Source: UBA2040 sp041674745 (GTDB lineage Bacteria > Bacteroidota > Bacteroidia > Flavobacteriales_D > Crocinitomicaceae). From it: DNA of 64,000 bases. The stretch spans positions 558,001 through 622,000 of the forward strand of contig JBAYVD010000001.1 in NCBI GenBank assembly GCA_041674745.1, given 5' to 3'. Below, one piece after another: positions 1 to 8,834 of the stretch (the stretch's first letter is position 1; every line of letters begins with the position of its first letter). Under the pieces are notes generated by a model that was given only the letters and a program-made list of their open reading frames with translations, was not told where the DNA came from and did not search any database. Both the position numbers and the translations under genes were made by a program.

Positions 1-756
1 GAAGAAACGTTTCACGTTTACCGTGCAATTTTCAGCCATTTTCTTTTTTAAGTCAGTTGGACGTGAAAGTGCAAGTGCGTTGATGTCCATGTGTGTGGAG
101 AAGGTTTCGGCCAATTCATTCAAATCGCCCGTTAGGATGTTTACGACACCACCCGGAACATCGGATGAATGAATGATTTCCGCCAGAGTAATTGAACTCA
201 AAGCCAATGAATTGGAAGCCAAAACGACCGCCGTATTTCCACCCGCGATGATCGGTAAAAGCAGCGAAATGAGACCCAATAAGCCTGTTTTTTCATCTGC
301 GATGAAAGCCACAACTCCCGTAGGTTCAGCGACTGTAAAATTGAAATGTGCACTGGCTACAGGATTTACGGAACTCACAAGAGCCTGGTATTTGTCGCAC
401 CAACCGGCATAATATATGCAGCGGTCAATAGATGTTACCACTTCCTTTTCTGCCGATACTTTCGTTAATCCTAGAGAAACCAATTCTTCTATCAATTGTC
501 CTTTTCTTCCTTTCATCATTTCAGCGATGCGGTACAAAATTTGACCCCGGTTGAAGGCTGTTTTTTCACTCCAGCCGCCAAAAGCTTTTCGAGCGGCAAC
601 CACGGCATTTCGAACATCTTTGCGGGAACTTAGGCATATATTGGCGAGTAAATCCCCTTTTTTAGAATGAATGGGATACGTTCTTCCAGATTCTGTTCTG
701 GGGAAAGCACCGCCAATGTATATCTTGTATGTTTTTAAAACTTCCAAACGTTCCAT
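1..756 (-). CDS. Aldehyde dehydrogenase-superfamily protein, probably non-catalytic (C-terminus beyond window)
   Basis: The frame is open from ATG at 756 to base 1, giving 252 codons; the rest lies outside the window. The fold-level match to the ALDH gene just upstream is clear: both have the YYAGW segment and a GVV...GGNTAVV stretch of identical spacing. However, the PWNFP motif with the oxyanion Asn is replaced by DEKTG (residues 154-158 region), the NAD-binding KPAE is replaced by LASN, and GSTxxG by RPTDLK. The catalytic Cys region is not in the window. It follows the upstream ALDH by one base, in one operon with deoC. ALDH16 proteins carry a second, inactive ALDH domain, so this may be the split-gene equivalent. 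The ALDH superfamily call is firm; the lack of activity is inferred. Confidence 0.85.
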   Translation of the reverse strand, partial: MERLEVLKTYKIYIGGAFPRTESGRTYPIHSKKGDLLANICLSSRKDVRNAVVAARKAFGGWSEKTAFNRGQILYRIAEMMKGRKGQLIEELVSLGLTKVSAEKEVVTSIDRCIYYAGWCDKYQALVSSVNPVASAHFNFTVAEPTGVVAFIADEKTGLLGLISLLLPIIAGGNTAVVLASNSLALSSITLAEIIHSSDVPGGVVNILTGDLNELAETFSTHMDINALALSRPTDLKKKMAENCTVNVKRFF

Positions 757-757
757 T

Positions 758-2212
758 TTAATCAAATTTTAAATAAGGAATCAATCCATGTAAACCACCT
801 TCGCGGCCGAATCCACTTTCTTTGTAACCGCCGAATGGTGAAGCCGGGTCGAATTTATTATACGTATTTGCCCAAACAACACCTGCACGCAATTGCGAAC
901 TCACGTTGAATATGCGGCTTCCTTTGTCTGTCCAAACACCAGCCGCTAATCCAAATGGTGTATTGTTGGCTTTTTGAATCACTTCGTCGATGGTCCGGAA
1001 TGTCTGAATCGCTAAAACAGGTCCAAAAATTTCTTCCTGTGCAATGGTATTGGATTGCGCCACATCTAAGAAAAGAGTTGGCGCCATGTAATAGCCTTTT
1101 TTCGGTAAATTACATGGACTTTGGTATATTTCTGACCCTTCATTGACACCAATTTTTAAGTACTGTTGAATCGTGTCAAACTGTTCTTTTGAATTGATGG
1201 CACCAATGTCGGTATTCTTGTCCAGTGGATCGCCAACAAGTAGAGAAGCCATGCGGTGTTTTAATTTTTCAATCACTTTTTCCGCTACATTTTCTTGCAC
1301 AAAAAGGCGCGAACCGGCACAACAAACGTGACCTTGGTTAAAGAAAATTCCATTGATAATTCCTTCCACGGCTTGGTCGATTGGTGCATCGTCGAAAATA
1401 ATATTGGCCGATTTCCCGCCCAATTCCAAAGTCAATTTTTTATCGGTTCCCGCTATAGCTTTTTGTATGATTTTTCCAACGGCGGTTGAGCCAGTAAAGG
1501 CAATTTTATTGATGTCAGGATGGTTGACGATGGAGGCGCCAGTGTCTCCGTATCCAGAAACTACATTGAAAACACCGGCTGGTAATCCAGCTTCGTGAAT
1601 GATGTCCGCTAAAATCATCATGGTTAGTGAAGTCGTTTCAGCAGGTTTGATCACAACGGTATTTCCAGTTGCCAGGGCAGGAGCAATTTTCCAAGCTGCC
1701 ATCAACAAAGGGAAATTCCAAGGAATAATTTGTCCAACAACACCGAGAGATTTTGGTTTTCTTCCAGGGAAAGCTTCGTCTAATTTATCTGCCCAGCCGG
1801 CGTAATAGAAAAAGTGATTGCACGCCAAAGGAATATCGATATCGCGTGCTTCGCGAATGGTTTTCCCAGAATCGATGGATTCAGCCACGGCCAATTCGCG
1901 GGAGCGTTCTTGCATCATGCGCGCAATGCGGAAAATGTATTTACCACGATCGGCTGCCGAAAGTTTGGACCAAACCGTATCGTAGGCTTTCCGAGCGGCT
2001 TTGACAGCCAAATCTACGTCTTTTTCATTCCCGTAAGCGATGGAACATATTTCCGATTCGTCCGCGGGATTGATGCTTTTAAAGTATTTCCCTGAACTCG
2101 GTTTTACGAATTTTCCATCGATGTACAAATCATATTTTTCCTTGATTTGAACAACTTTCGAGCTTTCAGGTGCTGGTGCATAGGACCAAATTTCTTGTGT
2201 TTTTTTACTCAT
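758..2212 (-). CDS. NAD(P)-dependent aldehyde dehydrogenase
   Basis: A full-length ALDH of 484 residues. From ATG at 2212 the visible motifs are PWNFP (Asn about 166), FTGSTAVG (about 239-246), ELGGKS (Glu about 263) and GHVCCAGS, with the nucleophile Cys about 297. A longer reading starts with TTG two codons earlier; I prefer the ATG, which lies two bases after the deoC stop. Position after deoC suggests that it oxidises acetaldehyde released from deoxyribose-5-phosphate, or another aldehyde of that route. The substrate cannot be read from sequence. The next gene is an ALDH paralogue lacking key residues, so the two may form one ALDH16-like complex. Confidence 0.93.
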   Translation of the reverse strand: MSKKTQEIWSYAPAPESSKVVQIKEKYDLYIDGKFVKPSSGKYFKSINPADESEICSIAYGNEKDVDLAVKAARKAYDTVWSKLSAADRGKYIFRIARMMQERSRELAVAESIDSGKTIREARDIDIPLACNHFFYYAGWADKLDEAFPGRKPKSLGVVGQIIPWNFPLLMAAWKIAPALATGNTVVIKPAETTSLTMMILADIIHEAGLPAGVFNVVSGYGDTGASIVNHPDINKIAFTGSTAVGKIIQKAIAGTDKKLTLELGGKSANIIFDDAPIDQAVEGIINGIFFNQGHVCCAGSRLFVQENVAEKVIEKLKHRMASLLVGDPLDKNTDIGAINSKEQFDTIQQYLKIGVNEGSEIYQSPCNLPKKGYYMAPTLFLDVAQSNTIAQEEIFGPVLAIQTFRTIDEVIQKANNTPFGLAAGVWTDKGSRIFNVSSQLRAGVVWANTYNKFDPASPFGGYKESGFGREGGLHGLIPYLKFD

Positions 2213-2214
2213 GA

Positions 2215-3132
2215 TCAATCAATTGAAAAATAATCTGGTGATGAATAAATGCCCGTTTTGGCTTTTTGAATTTGCATCAATACGTCATTGGCCAAACTAC
2301 TCGCTCCGAACCTGAAATACGTATTGTTCAGCCAATCTTCGCCCAATGTTTCCTTCACCATGACCAAATAGTGCAATGCCAATTTGGATGTCGAAATACC
2401 ACCTGCGGGTTTCATGCCGACCATTTTACCTGTTGCTACAAAGTGGTCACGAATCGCTTGCAACATGGTATACGTTACGGGCATGGTTGCGGCGGGTTGA
2501 ATTTTACCAGTGGACGTTTTTATAAAATCAGCTCCAGCGTAGATCGCGATATCACTGGCCAAACGAACATTGTCCAAGGTCGACAATTCACCCGTTTCCA
2601 AAATTACTTTCAATCGCGCTTTACCACAAGCTTCTTTGATAGTTGCAATTTCATCGAATACAAAATTGTATTCTCCCGCTAAAAATTTCCCACGGGAAAT
2701 CACCATGTCAATTTCATCGGCTCCGCTATCTACTGCAAATTTAGTATCATCTAATTTGACGGACATCGGTGCTTGTCCGCTAGGAAAAGCAGAGGAAACA
2801 GAAGCCACTTTTACATCGGTACCCAATAATTCTGCTTTCGCTAACTTCACCATCGTTGGATAGACGCAAACAGCCGCCACATGCGGCAAACCTTCTATTG
2901 AATCATGCAAGTGATGCGCTTTGTAGCACATTTGTTTTACCTTTCCAGCCGTGTCTTTTCCTTCCAATGTCGTCAAATCGATCATGTTCAAAATTAGGTT
3001 CATGCCTTGCCATTTCGATTCGTTTTTGATACTTCTGGTTTGAAAACGAGCGCATCGTTCTTCCACACCAACTTTATCCAAGGAAGGAGAATTGAGTACG
3101 ATTTCGTTTAGGTTTTTCTTTTTTGTTTTCAT
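2215..3132 (-). CDS. deoC: Deoxyribose-phosphate aldolase (DeoC)
   Basis: A class I aldolase that cleaves 2-deoxyribose-5-phosphate to glyceraldehyde-3-phosphate and acetaldehyde in nucleoside catabolism. The Schiff-base lysine is in FIKTSTGK (Lys about 205). The assisting lysine is in KPAGGIS (about 241), and DEIDMV (about 139-144) carries the conserved Asp. At 305 residues it is longer than the roughly 250-260-residue enterobacterial enzyme, mostly through an N-terminal extension. It is the first gene of a three-gene minus-strand operon with two ALDH-family genes. A hairpin terminator of the preceding gene lies just upstream. Confidence 0.95.
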   Translation of the reverse strand: MKTKKKNLNEIVLNSPSLDKVGVEERCARFQTRSIKNESKWQGMNLILNMIDLTTLEGKDTAGKVKQMCYKAHHLHDSIEGLPHVAAVCVYPTMVKLAKAELLGTDVKVASVSSAFPSGQAPMSVKLDDTKFAVDSGADEIDMVISRGKFLAGEYNFVFDEIATIKEACGKARLKVILETGELSTLDNVRLASDIAIYAGADFIKTSTGKIQPAATMPVTYTMLQAIRDHFVATGKMVGMKPAGGISTSKLALHYLVMVKETLGEDWLNNTYFRFGASSLANDVLMQIQKAKTGIYSSPDYFSID

Positions 3133-3146
3133 CGCTTTCGCAGGTC

Positions 3147-3172
3147 AAAAAAAAAGGCTCCTAAGAGCCTTC
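3147..3172 (-). terminator. Rho-independent terminator after the YwqK-like gene
   Basis: Read on the minus strand, a perfect 7-bp stem (AAGGCTC/GAGCCTT) with a 4-base loop is followed by seven or more T. It lies 20 bases after the stop of the gene at 3193-4077 and just before deoC, so it should insulate the two units. Confidence 0.8.
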
Positions 3173-3192
3173 TAAAATTACAGTTATCGTTT

Positions 3193-4077
3193 TTACAGTT
3201 GCCCGTCTGAGTGATAGACACCATTTTTGAAAATTTTCAATTTCAATAAAATTCCGTCTTTGTCGTAAATATAAACTTTACCATCCCACAATTCTCCGTT
3301 TCGGAATTCGCCATCTTGCCAAATTTCGTCGTTATCGTTGTAACATTTGTTGTAACCATTGATGGCAAATTTCGCTCCTTTTGTTCTTGGTCTAGCTACA
3401 CGAGGCGCTTTTTCTTTTGAGGCTCCTGGATCAGATACAGATACATTGGCTTTTACCATCTCTTTTTCAATCGAACTCACAACGCGTCCGTCAGTACCGT
3501 ATTCAATGATTTCTTTTAAATCACCGTTTTCGTAATAACGTGTTGCTTTTCCAAACGGTTTTCCGTCGACAGATTTGTATTCAAATTCTAATTGCCCATT
3601 GGCATAGTAATATTTCACTGTGCCAGTTTCTTGTCCCGATTCGTTGTATTTTGCTTCATATTCTAAGACCCCATTTTCATGAAATCGTTTCAATGAATCC
3701 CGGTATGAATTACGTTCAAATGTTCCCGTTTCTTTTATTTTTCCGTTCGGATGTATTTTTGTGTAAGCACCTTGTGGACGGTTGTTCACATAGTTTCCTT
3801 TGATGCGCGGAGTAACACCATCATTGTGGTATTTTGTCCAAATTCCTTCGCGTCTATCGTCTTCGTAAGGTCCTTCTTCAATTTTTCCTTCTGGAGGAAT
3901 TCCGGCTTCAGGTCTGTCTTTACCATAATAAATCCAAAAACCTTGTTTTAGGCCGTTGCGATCCTTTTGATTAATCTTACTTTCATCAGATTGATAGATT
4001 CCTTCATCGCTGGAGAAAGCGAAATTTGAAGTGAAAGCAAGACAAAATAGGAGAGGAAATAAAGATTTCTTGTACAT
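3193..4077 (-). CDS. Secreted YwqK/MORN-repeat protein
   Basis: 294 residues with an N-terminal signal peptide (hydrophobic to about residue 22). Several repeats of the YwqK/MORN kind follow, with motifs such as YYANGQLEFE, RYYENGDLKE, FHENGVLEYE and the W..Y..DG pattern. These repeats form extended beta-hairpin ladders and are common in secreted Bacteroidota proteins. Database labels sometimes say antitoxin YwqK, but I see no toxin partner here. A terminator follows. No exact TAnnTTTG box precedes it, only a near match. A shorter lipoprotein with related repeats is at 30048-30458. The function is unknown. Confidence 0.8.
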   Translation of the reverse strand: MYKKSLFPLLFCLAFTSNFAFSSDEGIYQSDESKINQKDRNGLKQGFWIYYGKDRPEAGIPPEGKIEEGPYEDDRREGIWTKYHNDGVTPRIKGNYVNNRPQGAYTKIHPNGKIKETGTFERNSYRDSLKRFHENGVLEYEAKYNESGQETGTVKYYYANGQLEFEYKSVDGKPFGKATRYYENGDLKEIIEYGTDGRVVSSIEKEMVKANVSVSDPGASKEKAPRVARPRTKGAKFAINGYNKCYNDNDEIWQDGEFRNGELWDGKVYIYDKDGILLKLKIFKNGVYHSDGQL

Positions 4078-4195
4078 GTCTTTGTTATTTAACTACTCTA
4101 TAAAAATACGATTAATTTTTATAATGGTTCTAAATTGGAGGGATAATTTCGTTAAATTATTAACAACTGAGTAAAGACACAGTTTTTTTTAATTT

Positions 4196-5134
4196 TTACG
4201 CTTGAACATTTTCTAACATTTCCGTCACCATTTTAGTGGTATCAAAAGATGTTTTCCATCCCCAATCCTTGCGTGCGAATGAGTCGTCAATTGAATCTGG
4301 CCAACTATCAGCAATCGCTTGACGAAAATCAGGAGAATAGGTTGTGTTAAATGTTGGTAAATGTTTTTGAATTTCTGTGGTTAATTCAGCAGGAGTAAAA
4401 TCACATCCCGACAAATTATAGGCAGATCGAATCGTGATGTTTTCAGCAGGTGATTCCATTAATTCAACCGTTGCACGAATGGCATCGTCCATAAACATCA
4501 TGGGCAAACGAGTGTCTTCTTTCAAGAAACAATCGAAATAACCTGGATTTTTTGCTTTGTAGAAAATGTCGACAGCATAATCTGTCGTGCCGCCTCCAGG
4601 CAAACTCTTATATGAGATTAATCCTGGGTAACGAATACTTCGAACATCGACATTGAATTTGTTCGCGTAATATTCACACCAACGTTCACCCGCTTGTTTG
4701 GAAATTCCATAAACAGTGGTTGGCTCCATAATGGTATATTGTGGTGTGTTTTCTCTTGGTGTGGTCGGTCCAAAAACAGCAATGGAACTTGGCCAAAAGA
4801 TTTTCTTTAAATAACCTTCTTTTGCCAAATCCAGGATTGTAAATAACCCCTCCATGTTCAGTTTCCACGCGAAATCTGGATTTTTTTCCGCTGTAGCGGA
4901 AAGCAAGGCAGCCAACAAATAAACTTCGGTGATGGATTCATTGATTATATAGTTGCGCACACCTTCCCGATCCAGAATGTCCAATTTGACATATGCACCA
5001 TCGGAGATTAAATCGGGACATTCTTCGCGAACATCGGAAGCAACAACGGCTTCTTTTCCAAATCGTTTACGAAGTTCCAAAGTCAATTCAACCCCTATTT
5101 GCCCAGCGGCACCAATCACCAAAACTTTCTTCAT
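4196..5134 (-). CDS. tdh: L-threonine 3-dehydrogenase, SDR type
   Basis: 312 residues of the extended short-chain dehydrogenase fold. The NAD-binding GAAGQIG is at residues 8-14 and the catalytic YGISK at 142-146. The segments LPGGGTTDYAVDIFY and RLPMMFMDDAIRATVELM are typical of bacterial SDR-type threonine dehydrogenases and set it apart from UDP-galactose epimerases. It oxidises L-threonine to 2-amino-3-ketobutyrate with NAD. It is unrelated to the zinc-dependent Tdh of E. coli. It is a single gene divergent from hmgA, with its own -7 box about 18 bases upstream of the ATG. Confidence 0.92.
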   Translation of the reverse strand: MKKVLVIGAAGQIGVELTLELRKRFGKEAVVASDVREECPDLISDGAYVKLDILDREGVRNYIINESITEVYLLAALLSATAEKNPDFAWKLNMEGLFTILDLAKEGYLKKIFWPSSIAVFGPTTPRENTPQYTIMEPTTVYGISKQAGERWCEYYANKFNVDVRSIRYPGLISYKSLPGGGTTDYAVDIFYKAKNPGYFDCFLKEDTRLPMMFMDDAIRATVELMESPAENITIRSAYNLSGCDFTPAELTTEIQKHLPTFNTTYSPDFRQAIADSWPDSIDDSFARKDWGWKTSFDTTKMVTEMLENVQA

Positions 5135-5151
5135 TTCTACTGAATTTGCTA

Positions 5152-5159
5152 CAAATTTA
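5152..5159 (-). promoter_or_regulatory. -7 promoter box of threonine dehydrogenase
   Basis: TAAATTTG on the minus strand matches the Bacteroidota -7 consensus TAnnTTTG exactly, 17 bases before the ATG at 5134. No clear -33 TTTG was found. Confidence 0.55.
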
Positions 5160-5271
5160 CTCTTTCCTTTGTGTTGAATAAGACAATTGAATAATTTATT
5201 TTCAACAGGTGAAATCCGTGAAAAAAATAGAGATGTGGGTAATTGCGTTTCCTACATTTCGTGGGTTTCTC

Positions 5272-5279
5272 TATATTTG
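5272..5279 (+). promoter_or_regulatory. -7 promoter box of the hmgA transcript
   Basis: TATATTTG is an exact TAnnTTTG match. It implies a start near 5285 and a leader of about 130 bases before hmgA, unusually long for this window. The leader contains small open frames at 5295-5351 and 5351-5431. No strong -33 box is visible. Confidence 0.5.
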
Positions 5280-5294
5280 TATGAAACAGTTTTT

Positions 5295-5351
5295 ATGTGG
5301 ACTGAATTAAAATTATTGTTGAATTACCTTATTAAGCGCAAACCAGAGTGA
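5295..5351 (+). other. Short upstream open frame in the hmgA leader (18 codons)
   Basis: From the ATG at 5295 an 18-residue frame (MWTELKLLLNYLIKRKPE) ends in TGA. That TGA overlaps the ATG of a second small frame (5351-5431), which runs past the hmgA start at 5415. The chain could couple translation into hmgA or could be chance in AT-rich DNA. No ribosome-binding sequence is recognisable, as is usual in this phylum. Low confidence. Confidence 0.2.
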
Positions 5352-5414
5352 TGGTGCTGCTGCTTAGCAATTCGTTAAATCAACATTTTATTCATTTTAA
5401 TACCCTTTATCAGT

Positions 5415-6572
5415 ATGCCATTTTACCATAAATTAGGCAAAATCCCACACAAACGTCATACGGTATTTGAAAACCCAACTGGCGGAATTTATTACGAACA
5501 ATTGTTTGGAACGGAAGGATTTCATGGTTTTTCATCTTTGTTGTATCATGTTTCACCACCCACGCAAGTGAAATCCGTGAGTGAACCAATGGATGTTTCA
5601 CCAAAGCCAGCCGTTGACAAAAACATCACTTCTCGTATGTTGAAAGGCATGAATGTGGCTCCGAAAAAAGACTTTTTGGAAAGCCGAGAGATTTTGTTGT
5701 TCAACAATGATTTGAACATTGCCTGCGCTGCACCACAAGAGTCATTGCGAAATTACTTTTACAAAAATGCGGATGCCGACGAAGTGATTTTTATCCACAA
5801 AGGAACCGGAAAATTGCGAACGCAATTGGGGAATATTACGTTCTCTTATGGAGACTATTTGGTCGTTCCCCGCGGAATTATATACCAAATTGATTTCGAT
5901 ACGACCGACAACCGTTTGTTCATCGTGGAATCGTTTTCACCGATTGTAACACCCAAACGGTACCGAAATGATTTTGGTCAATTGTTGGAACATTCACCTT
6001 TTTGTGAAAGAGACATGCGAGGACCTGATGAATTGGAAACACATAACGAAAAAGGCGAATTCTTGATCAAAATCAAAAAAGAGAATGTTCTACACGAATT
6101 GGTGTATGCATCACATCCATTTGATGTTGTGGGATGGGATGGTTTCAATTTCCCATATGCCTTCTCTATTCACGACTTTGAACCCATTACCGGTCGTGTT
6201 CACCAACCGCCTCCCGTACATCAAACATTTGAAGCGCACAATTTTGTGATTTGCTCTTTCGTGCCGCGTTTGTACGATTATCATCCGAAATCCATTCCGG
6301 CACCGTACAATCACAGCAACATCGATTCAGATGAAGTTTTGTACTATGTGGATGGCGACTTCATGAGTCGAAATCATGTTGAAAAAGGATTCATTTCCTT
6401 GCATCCAGGTGGAATTCCTCACGGTCCGCATCCGGGTGCTTACGAAAGAAGCATCGGTCAAAAGGAAACCTTGGAATTGGCCGTGATGGTCGATACGTTC
6501 AAACCATTAAAATTAACCCAAGTGGCAGTCGATATGCAGGATGAATCCTACAAAACGAGTTGGTTGTTTTAA
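5415..6572 (+). CDS. hmgA: Homogentisate 1,2-dioxygenase
   Basis: 385 residues of the cupin-type homogentisate dioxygenase family, which opens the ring of homogentisate to maleylacetoacetate with Fe(II). The C-terminal half carries the candidate iron ligands: His 300 in YNHSN, an acidic residue at 306/307 in DSDEVLYY, and His 336 in GIPHGPHPG. It is shorter than the roughly 440-residue eukaryotic enzyme, as seen in many Bacteroidota. It sits 142 bases upstream of 4-hydroxyphenylpyruvate dioxygenase, so the pair covers two successive steps of tyrosine catabolism. The fumarylacetoacetase gene is not in the window. Confidence 0.93.
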   Translation: MPFYHKLGKIPHKRHTVFENPTGGIYYEQLFGTEGFHGFSSLLYHVSPPTQVKSVSEPMDVSPKPAVDKNITSRMLKGMNVAPKKDFLESREILLFNNDLNIACAAPQESLRNYFYKNADADEVIFIHKGTGKLRTQLGNITFSYGDYLVVPRGIIYQIDFDTTDNRLFIVESFSPIVTPKRYRNDFGQLLEHSPFCERDMRGPDELETHNEKGEFLIKIKKENVLHELVYASHPFDVVGWDGFNFPYAFSIHDFEPITGRVHQPPPVHQTFEAHNFVICSFVPRLYDYHPKSIPAPYNHSNIDSDEVLYYVDGDFMSRNHVEKGFISLHPGGIPHGPHPGAYERSIGQKETLELAVMVDTFKPLKLTQVAVDMQDESYKTSWLF

Positions 6573-6582
6573 AAGGTTAGTG

Positions 6583-6680
6583 GAATCAGGACTCAAGGAC
6601 ACAGGACTTTAAGATAAAAACTCAGAATGGCAGAATTTGATTAGGAAGTCATGAATCCTAAAGTCCTTAAATCCTGAATC
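6583..6680 (+). repeat. Imperfect inverted repeat between hmgA and hppD
   Basis: The arms 6603-6615 and 6655-6667 pair at 12 of 13 positions, and the outer pieces 6583-6591 and 6672-6680 pair at 8 of 9. The left arm also holds three direct AGGAC words. No T-run follows, so it is not a normal terminator. It may be an mRNA processing or stability hairpin, or a worn repeat element. Confidence 0.55.
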
Positions 6681-6714
6681 TTTTGAAAAAATAGAAAAAA
6701 TTAAAAAAATAATT

Positions 6715-7875
6715 ATGGCAACAGAAATTAAAAACGTAGAATACGGATTAGAAAAAATATTTGAAGGCGCACAAGACTTTTTACCACTTTTGGGAACAGA
6801 TTACGTAGAGTTTATTGTTGGGAATGCCAAACAAGCGGCTCACTTTTACAAAACGGCATATGGGTTTCAATCGCACGCATACAAAGGTTTGGAAACAGGT
6901 TGTAAAGACTATGCTTCTTATGTTCTGAAACAAGACAAAATTAGAATCGTTTTAACGACACCTCTAAAGGAGGATTCTTGGATGAATGATCACATTGCGA
7001 AACATGGTGATGGCGTGAAGGTGATTGCACTTTGGGTAGAAGATGCGAAGAAGTCGTGGGAAGAAACCACCAAAAGAGGGGCCAAATCGTACATGGAACC
7101 AACCGTTGAAAAAGACGAGCACGGTGAAGTAGTTAGAGCAGGAATCTATACGTATGGAGAAACCATTCATATGTTCGTAGAACGTAAAAATTACAAAGGA
7201 GAATTTTTACCGGGCTATGTCAAATGGGAATCGGATTACAATCCAGAACCAACTGGATTAAAATTCATTGACCACATGGTCGGAAATGTAGGTTGGAATG
7301 AAATGAATATCTGGGTGAAATGGTACGAAGATGTAATGGGCTTTGTGAATTTCCTTTCTTTCGATGATAAGCAAATCACAACAGAATACTCCGCCTTGAT
7401 GAGTAAGGTGATGAGCAATGGAAATGGTAGAATTAAATTTCCAATCAATGAACCAGCGGAAGGAAAGAAAAAATCTCAAATTGAAGAATACATCGATTTT
7501 TATAATGGTCCTGGGGTGCAACACATTGCTGTGGCAACGGATGATATCATTACAACGGTGAGTAAATTAAGAGCGAGAGGGATTGAGTTTTTATCTACCC
7601 CTCCGGAAGAATATTACCGAGCCGTACCAGGAAGATTGGCAAATCATAGCCATGAATTGAATGAAGATATTGAAAAGCTGAAAAGTTTAGGTATCATGAT
7701 TGATGCGGATGAAGAAGGGTATTTACTTCAAATCTTCACGAAACCGTTGGAAGACAGACCGACACTTTTCTTCGAAATCATTCAAAGAATGGGGGCAAGA
7801 GGATTTGGCGCTGGGAACTTTAAAGCTTTGTTTGAAAGTATCGAAAGAGAACAGGAAAAACGAGGAACACTTTAA
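6715..7875 (+). CDS. hppD: 4-hydroxyphenylpyruvate dioxygenase
   Basis: 386 residues with two vicinal-oxygen-chelate halves. The predicted Fe(II) ligands are His 187 (FIDHMVG), His 270 (VQHIAVA) and Glu 354 (LFFEIIQR). The segment GPGVQHIA and the C-terminal GFGAGNFKALFE are diagnostic of the family. It converts 4-hydroxyphenylpyruvate to homogentisate, the substrate of the hmgA product encoded just upstream. A strong terminator follows. An A-rich stretch precedes the ATG instead of a Shine-Dalgarno sequence. Confidence 0.96.
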   Translation: MATEIKNVEYGLEKIFEGAQDFLPLLGTDYVEFIVGNAKQAAHFYKTAYGFQSHAYKGLETGCKDYASYVLKQDKIRIVLTTPLKEDSWMNDHIAKHGDGVKVIALWVEDAKKSWEETTKRGAKSYMEPTVEKDEHGEVVRAGIYTYGETIHMFVERKNYKGEFLPGYVKWESDYNPEPTGLKFIDHMVGNVGWNEMNIWVKWYEDVMGFVNFLSFDDKQITTEYSALMSKVMSNGNGRIKFPINEPAEGKKKSQIEEYIDFYNGPGVQHIAVATDDIITTVSKLRARGIEFLSTPPEEYYRAVPGRLANHSHELNEDIEKLKSLGIMIDADEEGYLLQIFTKPLEDRPTLFFEIIQRMGARGFGAGNFKALFESIEREQEKRGTL

Positions 7876-7896
7876 TAGGAGCATAATTGATTATCG

Positions 7897-7937
7897 AAAA
7901 GACGAAGGGCGAAATTTTTACCCTTCGTCTTTTTTTT
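7897..7937 (+). terminator. Rho-independent terminator after hppD
   Basis: A perfect 13-bp stem (7897-7909 with 7921-7933) with an 11-base loop runs into a T-tract. It lies 22 bases after the hppD stop. Confidence 0.9.
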
Positions 7938-8045
7938 GACCCAACTTTTTCTTCATTCACCGACTATCTAAAACCGTTGACCGATATCTTCTTTTGCAAT
8001 CAAAAGTAAATCGACAGATTTGTCTCGTAATTAAAACTAACAAAA

Positions 8046-8825
8046 ATGGCAAAGCGAAGTTTAGCACCCGAAGATCAACATGATTTTTTATCCTGGGAAA
8101 AAGGAAGAACCAGAGGTAAATTAATTGCAGGAACCTTAATCATACTTTTTGGACTCTTGTATCTGTTCAGAGAATTAGGTCTCTATATTCCACGTTGGGT
8201 TTTTAGTTGGGAAATGATTCTTATTGGAATCGGTATCGTACTACTAATTCGACATAAATTTCAACGACTTTCAGGTTATATTTTGATTGCCATTGGGGTC
8301 ATCTCCAAGTTGAATGATTTTTATCCCGACCTGATCAATTACAGAATTCTGTGGCCAATCGTCATTATCTTTTTTGGTGCTTCCATGATTTACAAAGCTA
8401 AATTTGGTTCGAGACCTTCTAAAAATTGGAAGAAAATGGCCGGGCAACGTGATTTTTTCGGCAACGGTGACATAGAGTATTCACCAGAAGATTTTGTAGA
8501 TGCTGTATCCATTTTTGGCAGTATCAAAAAGCAAGTGACCACGAAGAATTTCAAAGGAGCCGATTTGTTTACTCTTTTTGGCGGTACAGAAATCAACTTG
8601 ATGTACGCTGATTTTCAAGGAAAAGCTCTGATTGAAATGACGACAATTTTTGGTGGAGCCGAGATTATTCTTCCGGCAGATTGGTCGGTTCGTTCAGAAA
8701 TGACATCCATCTTTGGCGGATTGGAAGACAACCGAATTAAAAAAGCTTCTGATGAGAATAGCGAAAAAGTCTTAATTTTAAAAGGAACTTGCGTTTTTGG
8801 CGGAGTTGAAATTAAAAGCTATTAG
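8046..8825 (+). CDS. LiaF-like membrane protein
   Basis: 259 residues. About four transmembrane helices occupy residues 25-125, including a DUF5668/LiaI-like region. A soluble C-terminal part follows with repeated FGG motifs (IFGSIKK, LFGGTEINL, IFGGAEIIL, IFGGLED, VFGGVEIKS), the signature of the LiaF C-terminal domain. In Firmicutes LiaF modulates a cell-envelope stress kinase. Here the next two genes encode a LytS-type kinase and a LytTR regulator, spaced 9 bases and overlapping, so an envelope-sensing role is plausible. No exact -7 box was found upstream. Confidence 0.82.
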   Translation: MAKRSLAPEDQHDFLSWEKGRTRGKLIAGTLIILFGLLYLFRELGLYIPRWVFSWEMILIGIGIVLLIRHKFQRLSGYILIAIGVISKLNDFYPDLINYRILWPIVIIFFGASMIYKAKFGSRPSKNWKKMAGQRDFFGNGDIEYSPEDFVDAVSIFGSIKKQVTTKNFKGADLFTLFGGTEINLMYADFQGKALIEMTTIFGGAEIILPADWSVRSEMTSIFGGLEDNRIKKASDENSEKVLILKGTCVFGGVEIKSY

Positions 8826-8834
8826 ACTTTACTT

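Noticed and set aside
3193..4077. Toxin-antitoxin call suggested by the YwqK label
   Set aside because: No toxin gene is adjacent, and the protein has a signal peptide; the repeats are common structural repeats.
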